Positions 21,301 to 29,220 of a DNA stretch of 64,000 nucleotides are shown in pieces. The number at the start of each line of letters is the position of its first letter. Position 1 is the first letter of the stretch. The stretch comes from JAFIFT01 sp020051095. Lineage in GTDB: Bacteria > Pseudomonadota > Gammaproteobacteria > Legionellales > Legionellaceae. The stretch spans positions 1 through 64,000 of the forward strand of contig NZ_CAXMZT010000015.1 in NCBI RefSeq assembly GCF_964199965.1. The letters are read 5' to 3'. A program made the translations under genes and the position numbers. The notes below the pieces were generated by a model. It saw only the letters and a program-made list of their open reading frames with translations, had not been told where the DNA came from and searched no databases.

Positions 21301-24300
21301 AGACACCGGTAAAAAGCTCGACTTTTTTGATACCTACCTTGCCCCAGCACGAGAATCGAATCCCACGCATACCCAGCAGCTACGTTTAGGGATGATGACA
21401 CTCGGCAAGATGATGAAGTATGTCGCCGAAAACCCGACCCGCAACTATACCGATTTTGATTGGAAAAGCCACTTCCCCACTGCCGAAGATTCTGAGGTTG
21501 AGGATATGAAGCAAGTAGTGAAAGCGTTCTATGACCTAGCCGGTTCCTGGTGGAATAATCAGTTAACCGCTGAAGAATTAGTGAAAAAATATAATTTATC
21601 CCCGATGGCACTCGGTTATTTAAGTCAGTATCAAAATAGCCTGAAAGACGATCACTTTATCTTCAATTTAAAAGCACTCATTGCTACCTTGACTTATCGC
21701 TCTGCGATTTCCGATTTTAAAGGGGCAGATAACAAGTTGCTCCATTCCATTATCGACATGGCATTTACCGAATCAGAACCGAATGCCAAAATATTTATCG
21801 AGGAACTCCAGGGCGAATTATTGCCAGCCTCGGAGATGGGCAATCTAGCTAGCTTACTTGGCTTAAAGCCAGATGCTTGGATCTCACCGAACCCACTTGA
21901 AATCCTTCCCCTGGTGCTGGCTAGTTGCCAATTTCTCGATGATTCACACTTTCAAAAATTAATCACACACATCCCCTCTCATCCTAAGGTCAGCTATAGA
22001 CTTTTAAGTCAGTATAGGAATCTTAAGAACGTCGATAACCTATTAAGCTTAATCAAGGCCATTGCTAAATTGCCGCCAACAGAGATAAATGAAATTTTTG
22101 ATCCAAAAGACAAGCATCGAAGTTTACCAGAAGTGTTAGATTCCATTTTCCTTCGTGAGTTATTACCTGATAAAATTGATTTGGTTGTAAAAACAATTAG
22201 CGATCATTTTGATATAAACTATCAACGCCGTTTATTTAATTATCTATTATTGACTCCTGCCATTTCAATTGCAGGAAAAATTTTCAAGCATAGCAACGAT
22301 AATGACATTCTGTTTGAAGCGACTAAATCTAAAATGTTCGCTTATGTCGATTATAACGATATTCGCACAAAGATACTGGATGAAAAAACGGACCCTCGCC
22401 TTATCGAACAAATTTCTTTATTCGATTTTTCTAAATCCGATAAACGCTTTGTCGAGGATATGTTGAATTATCCTCATATAACACAATCTATCTATCAGAA
22501 TATTATGAAACATGGTAGCGACAAGGATCAACTGTTATACGGATTACAGGATGCATTTGTCAAGTGGATGAGTGCTCAGAGCATCAATGAAATGTTGAAA
22601 GAAAATTCGGCAACAACTCACCCTGATGTGCAATCTCGTATTGTCACCTTGGCAAAAGAACACCTAAATCTTCGCGCTGTAATTACCACATTAGTGGCAT
22701 CTGCTCCGAGTGATATTTTAAAACAACTCTATGGCAATGAAGAATTCATCCCTTTAACCGAAGAGCATGCGTTATCCAATCGTTTACCTGCCACATTTGA
22801 CAGCGAAGCAATCGCCTTGCTGCTTTCAAAAACGCAGAATCTAACGCTCGTCACCACGCTCATTCAAAGTCCTGATTTCGTAAAAATTGATAAAGTTAAC
22901 TTGATGCTTGCGTGTGCAATACCTAAGTTAGGAAATGATGAAATTCTTATGATCGTACAACATCCTCATTTCGATGAGGATGTGTTATTGACACTCTGCA
23001 ATCACCATTCACTTACCGAGGGCAGCTTGCAATATTTAGGAGAACAGGAATCTGTTTTGTCAAAACTAAGCAAAGAAAGTACTTTTCATGCGCTGATTAA
23101 ACAAAATAACCTTCTTTCAAATACGGCGACTGAACTATTTAAACACATGCATCATCGCTTTGATAAGGCGACGATGGATTTTATTGAACGATTCCAATCA
23201 GACACACCTATATTACTAAGTTGCTTAGCCTTGGATGGAGTGGATCTGACCTTAAAGCGTTTATTGAATAACCCAGAAAATCGCACTTCCATTATGGTTG
23301 CGCTTAAAAATCTATTGACTTCCAGTCATAACCTATCGTCTGATTTAATCGACAAACTAGCAGAATTACCCTATCTAACCAATCCATGTCGCGATGCCAT
23401 TTTAAAACATCAAAATACGTCTGAAATGGCAATCGACCGTCTAATCAATCCTATCAACGATACCGAAGAACTAGGCAAGATTGTAACAAATCTTGCCTAT
23501 TACGGAAATCATGATAACCTGATTAACGCCTTGCTCAAAAATACCGCTTTAAGTTCAGACCAGATTTACCAGATTATGAAATTAGTCGCACTAACGGGCT
23601 CTCAAATAATCACCATTGCCGGCTCAAAACATTGTGATGAATCCATGCTGCTCAACTTGGCCAACCATGCCAACACACCCGAATCATGTGCCACAATTTG
23701 CAAACATCCACATTTTAATGAGACAGTTTTACTCGCTCTTCTGAAAAAGCAGGCATTCGATTCTTCCAAGCTGCATGCAATCATTGCAACAGAGGGGATT
23801 GATGATCATTTGCGTCACTTAGCAAGCAATGAGGAATACCGTGACACCATTTTTAAAGCATTGGCGACATTGCTTTCCGACCCAAAATTAGAAGCCAAGT
23901 ATATTCATCAAATAGCGCGATTCCCAAATCTTGATCAATCCTGCAAACAAATCATCGTATGGCACCCAAACACCACCGACGAAAGCTTATCATTGCTATG
24001 CAAGCAAGAAACCGATGCGCAAGAACTGTATGGCATGGTCACTATCATAGGATTTGCAAGAGATAAGAAAAAAGTCACCGATTTGCTGCTTGATAATGAT
24101 CATTTGAATAGCAAGATGCTAGTCGAGCTAATCAAGACTACCAGACTTGATGCATCCCAACGGGCAAAAATATGCTCCCTGCCAATATGTAATACAGATG
24201 CATTACCATTCTTAATTGAGCAAGCAGAATCGGCCGAGGAGTTAATTCAATTCGTTGAAAACGACGCGTTTGATGATAGCTTATTAATACCGATTCTTAA

Positions 24301-25231
24301 TAAAGCAAAAGACATTGATGCGATTAAACCTGTCATTGCTCATCTAAAAAAACACAACCAAGTTAATGCATCAAAGTTAATCCAAGCTTTCCAGTCAAAG
24401 CCACATAATAAAAATGACTTTTCACTATTAACAAGTTTCGGACTTGACACGATAAGTAACGACGAGTATCAATACCTTATGCAGTATACGCCTGCTGAAT
24501 TTTATACGGATTTGGTATTAATACCGCATTTTAAAAATTATTATGGAGAAAATACAGCGCGGGCAGATGCTATTCTTCAACACTTGATAAAAAATGCACC
24601 TTCTGTATCCACGCTAGAATCCATCTTAACGATTACTGCCGATATCACGTTAACCAGTGAAACCTATCAGTCAATCGTTCTGCATCCCTTTACCAACCAG
24701 AGCGTATTAAATCGGTTAGAGAAAAAGGACCCCAAACCACCCAAAGAAATCTCCACACATCTTGCTTGCTATCATCAGTATGAACTCCTAGTCAAAGAAC
24801 TGAAGGCACTTCACGAGATTGCAGAGGAGGAAGCGAACTCTGAAGAAATATCCGCTGAAGCAAAAAAAGCAGCTCTAGATTTGTATCAAGAAATAAATCA
24901 AGCAGCCACCGATCTGGTTGATAAAAATAAGGGCTTAATCGATCAACAAAAGATCAAGATATTTAAAGACAGTTGTGAAAATGCCCTTGGCAATAAAACC
25001 CGAATCAATCATTTGAAAGAGCACCCTCAGTTTTGGTACCGAATATCCCCAATCATTCGCAATATTTTGGGTGTTATTGCCGCCATATTGATCATTCCAG
25101 GTTTATTAGTCCAAGCAACCTCAAAACAAGGTTATCGCCATGTCTTCTTCTCCACCCCTGAAACCAAAGGGGGAGAAAAACTTAAAGCCATACAAGACAA
25201 CATTAGTGAAATAACTAAGCCAAGTGCTTAG
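12311..25231 (+). CDS. Giant (4306 aa) DEAD/H-type ATPase protein with helical repeats
   Basis: This is a single uninterrupted frame. The N-terminal module (about residues 110-290) contains LLPGGWKAKPSGHG, NNSGAGIEYH and SGTCAQRS (Cys near 238), an arrangement that resembles a cysteine-protease-like unit. A helicase-like ATPase core (about 1960-2560) has Walker A VVMGGGKST (Lys near 2006), Walker B IIDEVH (near 2142) and a motif-III-like GYSGTPYNAS (near 2456). It resembles the DUF3638 type of giant ATPase. An acidic Ser-rich linker lies near 1775. A long array of short helical repeats with HPHFDEDVLLTLCNH-like units covers about 2990-4150. A hydrophobic segment near 4246-4268 is followed by RHVFFST. 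Its function is unknown; an effector or toxin role is inference. Confidence 0.72.
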   Translation: MAIEITESLFGHIYNDPFLTGTFRLEGQNFRNTVGLLNQFIEDEKSSSLKLPAEVQGLLEATTTLLDQENEIAKLAASKHDEKATQALAKQWFQLIQQTSAEKKDYLLLPGGWKAKPSGHGIIYQFHREDNGDIIFTINNSGAGIEYHAKRSEADKELYSATLKYRIPKENAANEKDFIPILQELIEANSIVHEKNTIDASFLYERVFGKLDFLDATILEPTPEEFKFYTGGQLSGTCAQRSIHQMLKARFSSVDDYRQFIFRFKAYALEQYMENMAKEGRLGETKYHPQIQKAIRHLLRLLNVTRTDSEEPLFSDNFREEKRLLFVKYLSSLRSHTKKEETPSAQAPNKPTETFDVDFSTGFIPNHANATSLPSPVLSDPLPKPLHAPNLLKTMRDLKTEGERMQKQDPAFVFEMLETFFLQLPLPDEKDDSLLAFYKDAGVLNDPHAFFSLMADLQKLYFDTAKNSLGPSVILPSMQTIKASNFAVCAHVCKHSKYLLGENFANLVRWLPSSLQLQNGRVAQLSNHHPALDQRLQQIRQLHSGDKYDSGKAFPEHYQNAMIRHYNQLLDEHSELKAELEEKFNLKHKNDYSNFIQKIRSSDSEALYYFSTYHTSDPDLKTNGRFHKIHDLWRKQATLEQAFSYGLPTLFGNYEYSRELSLSYDEMKNQLKLVSDIQNGSNHFFISSNLKKSIYPLPDGAVKSCFDYYINQNTSLTKVGIGLPKSAEVQLKRLPTQTSTASTIRPEDFEERELFHLRQDSESQILLTLEYFLKHPNKLSRSEMQVYCEANIFESGLLLQLLKSPEAANFWPLLDKWVEQGIEQSQKQGQFTPQSLFYVRLYQAIQVYAFESNPIAYKDSMDKLVKKLNFWINQPQHPQQLAELHFSRFLSLNALYKHQQTLMKEDLHNLLESYFILQTHPLPQACHEADATYRLNRDLRALMYQLRAEPPMFDGEEFLSILGAHHLLPKPIKWSSKPIIGFPNIHLTDREGHVYQINVQQGIILRDYMALVSTPQAIVNHPIIRHLHMQDIRQCYQTADKSQFMLEKDNVKLRFTLKSGVYCVEQQFTSPEGKNTWYELLAVNKAQRAYLNLPPDKCLTSNLPKALKQRETFVWKNAEDANQLIITGENNQRQYYLNKPVDSGKWVIKRADNQAILWQKNKPVETLFSAIEAPNFMIISHDKGNVDCELPRLNLRFHKNADSEQFVWHWDGKDQYLDEKQNLAQRGLPGLTFSDQNFCVLPVTRFLSTGTREKEGEYYQFQPDLNNRIAKDVVEREPEKDQPSFIQPKIWQHQKSVQTMVIKMKEGEPYPENPVQALYLSYLYLGNHQEEKALKMLEACDKRLGGLEGSYEELQLLHWICEALPYKPEDDEMAKKAEISTPPVVACQLKALQLWAKLSENKRKITFPKMVTSPSTPDEYYHQQTVLTLQAFHNSGLNTKLYDLYTRYQLMRRDMKVNFLLSEAESRYLLNFYHDQIPDSPDKGPKAIGALGYDWLRLNIVNLKRELDRLDQKSKQGELSPFEKKRQVDIQAWIKHHEGAYRNSSKLNKAYIDLSINDHKGLSSCPTASRSFLKVFPANQSSRQLDKLEKEMAEAMSALNPKIAASTFENNFGYFLAIALKKDKQTEELKRFCMSYLRASRHSAIDKQPNNIPYLCNVLYRVICEKESVFWFTQEDITSLDEFSNQVKNYPASPIHVYQLEDKTDELLISAEAIQHSIPESKPADPPSVEEDQQLTINLIELFPSHVCTSVMSSAKEWQNLEKKFYHIQKEDYSSGSESDSDSELEQEQQAGELKYTLLTKLQAHARKLFPNQKAIIELNSQAKIRLNFFQKEQKELEESLLELANAGPAAKTAKVMWDIDVDAQKRIPLTINQLLSLYFQADKVLYRQETGLSDDKINQLHGKIAEFLKRGLFIQQLFRTSEVADKLVNQDYKTLSDAQLFKLGQVVFATNWGDVVKEPAISVFQYHENILLRPHQNIGIEKLLKHDKQGRFKEIIAKVVMGGGKSTVFSPVLAYLKANGENLVLLEVPKALLRTNYTDLKATSNRLFGQTAELFEFSRDSDCSPKALEAMFRLFSDVMVNKKYLVTTGDSIQSLELKFLEILEAKPKTTDYKAFNEWEEQAFWMEQLVLFLRNRGDGIIDEVHQGLLLKNRLNYTIGASKAVPKFVSHEVVALYQFFPQVKLKGIMGIDDPNLTMASLLLPFKPLKTEAQYKQACSQLVDALLKQEQSPLLAVLKRGGGTLNPIEIKQLKAYFNDESDAIPPFLLKLPEDLQDIVVLYKEEANHLLPFTLKRNTNEHYGPSKNPEKSSAQQAVAIPYRANNAPNEHSNFGNEIESINYTIQSMLINGVSEALLKQYLQFLLHQAKVDADEHKKDSVDDTVSGFLFKSMTKGQLLSNLDLDNAEQISQLFKTMAKNESFIYEVLKTQVLPTIRMNTRILSSNALNHVDILHSVQGYSGTPYNASTYHHRLKYERSLAVGTDGYIIECLKKKKTPVKTLDFSIPETLVDNVLGRYSAADQLRAVIDISAAFKGIANESVAKQLAQYIEGQPDKFNQPDKIKYVLYFNEHDQLSAMTVDNEGKPPKIVMLGSTNPKIIADKLGCSPDACFTYYDQAHTLGTDIRQSEKAKAAVLCDQDTGISAFLQGDLRMRDVLDGQQTLDIFVPNEMAEMKDDLAKLCLHMQEQEQAQLRKDNYIAAQYKMANFIRNDLLMRIISHPGSPEEKADLFQQFRKQFIDEQKERLFYRFGGVAKMDDTRKLLETEKKVLMHNWEKMLKKAKLEASSTEQEKISKKMDKVIEQTCQPNVCDEKQLSPDKEEAMEVELFTQVEKEDQRLTEQFDPSHEPSKYAGWYSPLSGGLEYKNLNQIVASASPAYAPKFSYKILASKNFYRIYQGQSNYLTQTMFPVHGIYFYENKGKLHSILLSPEELTDVKQHIAKNPSEKHWVSTTSETVLAGTMPEGIKKNAKYQSMLEQIRFFAGDFDELVSRKSPILWLSEDTGKKLDFFDTYLAPARESNPTHTQQLRLGMMTLGKMMKYVAENPTRNYTDFDWKSHFPTAEDSEVEDMKQVVKAFYDLAGSWWNNQLTAEELVKKYNLSPMALGYLSQYQNSLKDDHFIFNLKALIATLTYRSAISDFKGADNKLLHSIIDMAFTESEPNAKIFIEELQGELLPASEMGNLASLLGLKPDAWISPNPLEILPLVLASCQFLDDSHFQKLITHIPSHPKVSYRLLSQYRNLKNVDNLLSLIKAIAKLPPTEINEIFDPKDKHRSLPEVLDSIFLRELLPDKIDLVVKTISDHFDINYQRRLFNYLLLTPAISIAGKIFKHSNDNDILFEATKSKMFAYVDYNDIRTKILDEKTDPRLIEQISLFDFSKSDKRFVEDMLNYPHITQSIYQNIMKHGSDKDQLLYGLQDAFVKWMSAQSINEMLKENSATTHPDVQSRIVTLAKEHLNLRAVITTLVASAPSDILKQLYGNEEFIPLTEEHALSNRLPATFDSEAIALLLSKTQNLTLVTTLIQSPDFVKIDKVNLMLACAIPKLGNDEILMIVQHPHFDEDVLLTLCNHHSLTEGSLQYLGEQESVLSKLSKESTFHALIKQNNLLSNTATELFKHMHHRFDKATMDFIERFQSDTPILLSCLALDGVDLTLKRLLNNPENRTSIMVALKNLLTSSHNLSSDLIDKLAELPYLTNPCRDAILKHQNTSEMAIDRLINPINDTEELGKIVTNLAYYGNHDNLINALLKNTALSSDQIYQIMKLVALTGSQIITIAGSKHCDESMLLNLANHANTPESCATICKHPHFNETVLLALLKKQAFDSSKLHAIIATEGIDDHLRHLASNEEYRDTIFKALATLLSDPKLEAKYIHQIARFPNLDQSCKQIIVWHPNTTDESLSLLCKQETDAQELYGMVTIIGFARDKKKVTDLLLDNDHLNSKMLVELIKTTRLDASQRAKICSLPICNTDALPFLIEQAESAEELIQFVENDAFDDSLLIPILNKAKDIDAIKPVIAHLKKHNQVNASKLIQAFQSKPHNKNDFSLLTSFGLDTISNDEYQYLMQYTPAEFYTDLVLIPHFKNYYGENTARADAILQHLIKNAPSVSTLESILTITADITLTSETYQSIVLHPFTNQSVLNRLEKKDPKPPKEISTHLACYHQYELLVKELKALHEIAEEEANSEEISAEAKKAALDLYQEINQAATDLVDKNKGLIDQQKIKIFKDSCENALGNKTRINHLKEHPQFWYRISPIIRNILGVIAAILIIPGLLVQATSKQGYRHVFFSTPETKGGEKLKAIQDNISEITKPSA

Positions 25232-25255
25232 ATGGGAATATGGGGATAGAAACTT

Positions 25256-25300
25256 GCAAAGAAATTGTAAAACTAAATACCAATTTCATTACAACTTTGC
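25256..25300. terminator. Competing hairpins downstream of the giant gene
   Basis: GCAAAG and TTGTAA (25256-25261 and 25265-25270) pair with TTACAA and CTTTGC (25289-25300). A second perfect 7-bp pair, GAAATTG (25261-25267) with CAATTTC (25281-25287), excludes the first. No U-tract follows, so this is only a possible terminator or 3' stabilising structure. Confidence 0.35.
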
Positions 25301-25438
25301 CCTGAGTAATACTGATATTCTTTTGATCAAGAAACAGAAATTTAAATGCGGGAGTTTAGACATACTAACTGTCCGAATCAAAATTTTCTTTTAACGAAGA
25401 GATTAGGTTTTTGCATAGGTTCTCTAAAATTATCAACC

Positions 25439-26518
25439 CTAGTACTTAATAAACCACTTATCCATGATTTCCCGGCTAGACCCATGTAACGAACACCATC
25501 TCTCAATGATTCCCTCGTCCACCACATTAGGCGGTGCATGGACACCGGGTGAAAGTGATTTTTGCATTAATTGTAAGGCGACCACATTATGAATATAAAA
25601 CTCGGGGTCAATATAAGGCATAGGCGTTGGATCAGCTAAGACGAAATTGATGGGTAGTTTGTTATTTAATACATCGGAAGCGGCAAATAACGGTCCATAC
25701 TCATCGTAAACGCCAACATTTGCCAAGATTTTATCCTTAAACCACGTTCTGGGGTATTGGAGCAAGGCATGCTTTACACCCGTTGCAGTAATTACGATAT
25801 CGCTCACAGCACTCAAGCGAGCCAGCTGATTTAAGTCGTTTGCATCGATAGCTGATAATCCAAGCATTTCTGCTTGTAAGCATTGATTAGGATCTCGATC
25901 CACCACGGTGATAGGTATCTGGTTAGAATCGCATAAATAGGAAATCCCCCGACCCATTTTGCCAAAGCCAAAAACCATCCAACTTTTGCGCGCATAATCG
26001 TGAATTCCTAATTTTGTCATCGCTAAGCCAACCCCTTTGGCACAACCAAACACGGTCTCTAATTGTTTGGTTAACGTTCTATCGATGCTAATGACTGCAA
26101 TAGGCAATGATGACAAACTGCGATAGTATTCATCCCCTGATCCAGTTAATTCGATCACACCCATTTTGGGTGCCCCTAAGGCTTGATACAGTTGACCACC
26201 GCAATCAAAGAAAATATCAAATGGTTCGTTTTTTAGTGTGGTTAGATCCGTCACATAACGTATCCCCGCCTGATTGAGTGCGTCCACCGCTTCGGCTTGC
26301 GCTAGTACAAAAGAATCCGGGTTGGTAACCGTGACATCGGCGCCTGCTGCATGCAAACAGGCAATTTTTAATAGCGTATTCGTCACAACCGGCACATGGT
26401 GCAACACTTTTAGTCCCTCAAGGGGCCGAGTGCGTGACCAATCTTGAAGCATGGCATGCATGAAGGGTGCCTCGGTAATTGGATAACGCTGAAAGAAAGT
26501 CAAAAGAGAAGGATGCAT
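25439..26518 (-). CDS. S-adenosylhomocysteinase-like NAD-binding protein
   Basis: The 359-aa protein is related to adenosylhomocysteinase. The Rossmann motif VFGFGKMGRGIS (about residues 183-194) is followed by ITVVDRDPNQCLQAEMLGL, and the N-terminal part has the LHHVPVVTNTLLKIACLHAAGADVTVT layout of the family. It is about 70-100 residues shorter than true SahH enzymes, and the conserved C-terminal NAD-binding tail with its final K..HYRY is absent. The substrate may therefore differ. No strong ribosome-binding site precedes the ATG at 26518. It stands alone on the minus strand, with no methionine-cycle genes near it. Confidence 0.72.
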   Translation of the reverse strand: MHPSLLTFFQRYPITEAPFMHAMLQDWSRTRPLEGLKVLHHVPVVTNTLLKIACLHAAGADVTVTNPDSFVLAQAEAVDALNQAGIRYVTDLTTLKNEPFDIFFDCGGQLYQALGAPKMGVIELTGSGDEYYRSLSSLPIAVISIDRTLTKQLETVFGCAKGVGLAMTKLGIHDYARKSWMVFGFGKMGRGISYLCDSNQIPITVVDRDPNQCLQAEMLGLSAIDANDLNQLARLSAVSDIVITATGVKHALLQYPRTWFKDKILANVGVYDEYGPLFAASDVLNNKLPINFVLADPTPMPYIDPEFYIHNVVALQLMQKSLSPGVHAPPNVVDEGIIERWCSLHGSSREIMDKWFIKY

Positions 26519-26568
26519 TTGAATTCCAATTTGAAAAAGAGGAAATATACCAAAGTTATTTCAAAAAG

Positions 26569-26946
26569 CTATTTTTTAGTGTCATCAATAATTTTAATTT
26601 TAAATCGCTGGATAGCAGTCTTTTGCGAAGAATGATGGCGCGTGTCAATCAGCGCAATTTCAGAGTGGGACGGATAAGAAGGATTGCTATTTAACTTAAA
26701 ATAAAAGGTTTTGACATGGCGTGGATTGGACAGCCTTGAACGAGGCTGCCCGAACGGTTTATCCATCTTTTTAAATAAGCTAGCATCCATTTTTTTGATT
26801 ACCCACGACGATGATTTGCTCCCATTCATTGTCACAGGTATGGAAAAATAAGGATGGCTAGTATACACGGTTATGACATTTTCTGATGCTATCTGAGCGT
26901 TGCTTACAAGTGGGGCCAACAATAATAGGTATCTAATTATTCTCAT
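26569..26946 (-). CDS. Small secreted protein of unknown function
   Basis: This 125-aa protein starts with a probable signal peptide (MRIIRYLLLLAPLVSNAQIA, cleavage near residue 18-20). The rest is basic and beta-rich with no recognised domain. It lies 41 bp downstream of the DPP III-like gene on the same strand, so the two exported proteins may be cotranscribed. I do not recognise a family. Confidence 0.6.
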   Translation of the reverse strand: MRIIRYLLLLAPLVSNAQIASENVITVYTSHPYFSIPVTMNGSKSSSWVIKKMDASLFKKMDKPFGQPRSRLSNPRHVKTFYFKLNSNPSYPSHSEIALIDTRHHSSQKTAIQRFKIKIIDDTKK

Positions 26947-26987
26947 AATTTAACTCAAAAATAACAACCAAGCCCCACTTTAGAGTA

Positions 26988-29039
26988 TTACTCAGTACTC
27001 AAATCAATGCTATAAACAAAGCTTGATTTTGGTTGGCGTAACCATCGTTCAGCAATCGTTTTCATCAATGCCTCTCTGTCCCCGCCTTGATCGACATATT
27101 CTTGTTTTAATATAGTCGCTCGCTGCTTGTCACCACGCGCTTTGATGCCAGCGACTTCTTTGATAAGACTATGAATCGCTTTGGGTAATTTTTCTTGGTC
27201 GAAGGTAAAACAACCCACATCCTTGCCATTAGCGGCGAGCACATTTTTATGCCAACTGATGGCTTGTCTGTCCATGAGAAACCCAAGTTGAACAGCCGAC
27301 AATTGGCTATAGGCCTTGGATTCACCGTGGCTGCCATACATCCCCTGCGCGATATGGCCAAATGACCATAAAAGATCCGCATTATGTGCCTTTTTCGCAT
27401 AATCTCTATCAATGACCCCTTTTTCAACCAACCAATCGGTAAAATATAGGGCAGCGCTTTGCGCTTTCAATTCTTCAAGCATGCTCGCCATGGGACCGCC
27501 AAATATTTCGCTGGCTGTTTTGCCATCCACTTGGTATTCATGGGCAGGACCGAGATTATGTGCCGCTTCATGCAACACCACGCTCATCGTCTTAGGGCCA
27601 CTATCGTCGGTATAATCAACCATGCTGATTGGACAAAGCAACGATTGGGATTGGGTTAAATGATTGTGCATGCTATCGGGATCAGTGTATAAATTTGTCA
27701 TGGCAATGGTTCGGCCCCGACCCTCATTGGCAACTGGCCCCCAGTTAGGAAGACTTTGACCAATGGTAGCACCATGGGCTGAGCGTGAATTCCCTGCATT
27801 TAAAACAATATCGACAAAATCAGGCAAATGAAATGACACCGGCCTCGCTTGATAAGGCGCACCAGCCAGTTCAGCTAGGGTATTTTCCATATCAGTCTTA
27901 AGCGGTTCTAACTTTTCTTGCCAAATTTTGGAGTCTTCGTTGATGGTGGCAAAGCTCACATGAAACCCTGCTTTACGACTGCAAGGATCGTAATACACTT
28001 CATCGGGGCCAATGCGTAAATACCATTTGGAATTTGTGGCATTCATCTTCGACCATGCTTCATCCGCTGGCAACCAATTATTATCCAAAAAGGATTGTGC
28101 TGCAGCATTTAGATAGTTCTTTAAAGCGGCTTCGTTGTCATCGGATATTGCCGCTGCTGCCTGGGCAAGTTCTTGGCTAATTTGGCTCATCTCTTGTTGA
28201 TAAACAAGGTGGTAAGGGACAGCAGCTAACTGACCATTTTGCTCAACCACCGCCGTGAACGGGTCTAAGAGTTCGCTGCCATTATTTTTTTGCGCGAGTT
28301 TATCACAAAAATCAGCATCGGCTTGAATCGACAAGGGATATAATCCGGAAGTTTTGACAGGACTATCTGAGAACGCATTACACAAGGGATCCTCACTCAC
28401 ACCTGGGGCTTCACACCAAGGACCTTGATTGCGATAAAAGAGCATTTTGCTAGAAGCATCTTGGTGGGTGATTGAGTCGAGAAATGAAGAAGACCCATTT
28501 TGTTTGGCATAAATCGATTCAATAAGATTGGCAGCGGCAATAATATGAGCCACCATCGCTTGTTCGCTTGGATTAAGTGTCGAAAAATTACTGTACACCA
28601 AGGTCTGTAATCCCATTGCCAATTCTTTTCTTACGATTGCTCGACGATGCTTTTCTTGGTTGTCTGCCTCATCATCGGCATGGCCATGTTGATAGACTGA
28701 AACAATTTGATCATAGGCCTGATAAAACTTTTCCGTAAAAGCACCCTTGTCAATCCATTGAGAGGCCTTATCATGGCTAACTCCCCAGAGAAAATGGACA
28801 TTGTCAGGTGTTAATTCTTCCTGCCCCTCTTTTGACAGTTGCCAAAAAATGGGTAAATCTAACTCGGCAGCAATTCGATTAAACGAAAGGTGATCAATCG
28901 CTTGATTTGCTGCAAGTGACGTACTTTGTTGCAATGGGTTTGCTAAATGGGCAGTTGGGCTGACAACATTTGAATAAAGCCCTTGCGATAAAATAACGCA
29001 TAGACTAAGGGTTGAGATTTTGGGAAAAAAATCAGACAT
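26988..29039 (-). CDS. Exported M49 (dipeptidyl-peptidase III)-like metallopeptidase
   Basis: The 683-aa protein has an N-terminal signal-like segment (hydrophobic residues about 8-22). The zinc motif is VVLHEAAHNLGPAHE, with His near 490 and 494. About 30 residues later comes MLEELKAQ (Glu 522/523), which corresponds to the EEXRAE motif supplying the third ligand in family M49. Classical DPP III has a hexapeptide HEXXGH, whereas this protein has the pentapeptide HEXXH, which some bacterial members also have. AAGGAG stands before the start at 29039. It would trim dipeptides from oligopeptides in the periplasm or outside the cell. Confidence 0.72.
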   Translation of the reverse strand: MSDFFPKISTLSLCVILSQGLYSNVVSPTAHLANPLQQSTSLAANQAIDHLSFNRIAAELDLPIFWQLSKEGQEELTPDNVHFLWGVSHDKASQWIDKGAFTEKFYQAYDQIVSVYQHGHADDEADNQEKHRRAIVRKELAMGLQTLVYSNFSTLNPSEQAMVAHIIAAANLIESIYAKQNGSSSFLDSITHQDASSKMLFYRNQGPWCEAPGVSEDPLCNAFSDSPVKTSGLYPLSIQADADFCDKLAQKNNGSELLDPFTAVVEQNGQLAAVPYHLVYQQEMSQISQELAQAAAAISDDNEAALKNYLNAAAQSFLDNNWLPADEAWSKMNATNSKWYLRIGPDEVYYDPCSRKAGFHVSFATINEDSKIWQEKLEPLKTDMENTLAELAGAPYQARPVSFHLPDFVDIVLNAGNSRSAHGATIGQSLPNWGPVANEGRGRTIAMTNLYTDPDSMHNHLTQSQSLLCPISMVDYTDDSGPKTMSVVLHEAAHNLGPAHEYQVDGKTASEIFGGPMASMLEELKAQSAALYFTDWLVEKGVIDRDYAKKAHNADLLWSFGHIAQGMYGSHGESKAYSQLSAVQLGFLMDRQAISWHKNVLAANGKDVGCFTFDQEKLPKAIHSLIKEVAGIKARGDKQRATILKQEYVDQGGDREALMKTIAERWLRQPKSSFVYSIDLSTE

Positions 29040-29220
29040 TATTACTCCTTGAGAACAATTCTATCAAATCAATTAGATATGCTATAGCCATCCTAATACA
29101 ATCCACTGATGCTGTAAATGTTCATAATCATTCTAGTCCAAAGGGTTGCATTTCTTTTTAAATCGATTAAATTGAACATCCAACAGTTAAGATGCGGATT
29201 TACGAAATAAGAAGAACATA

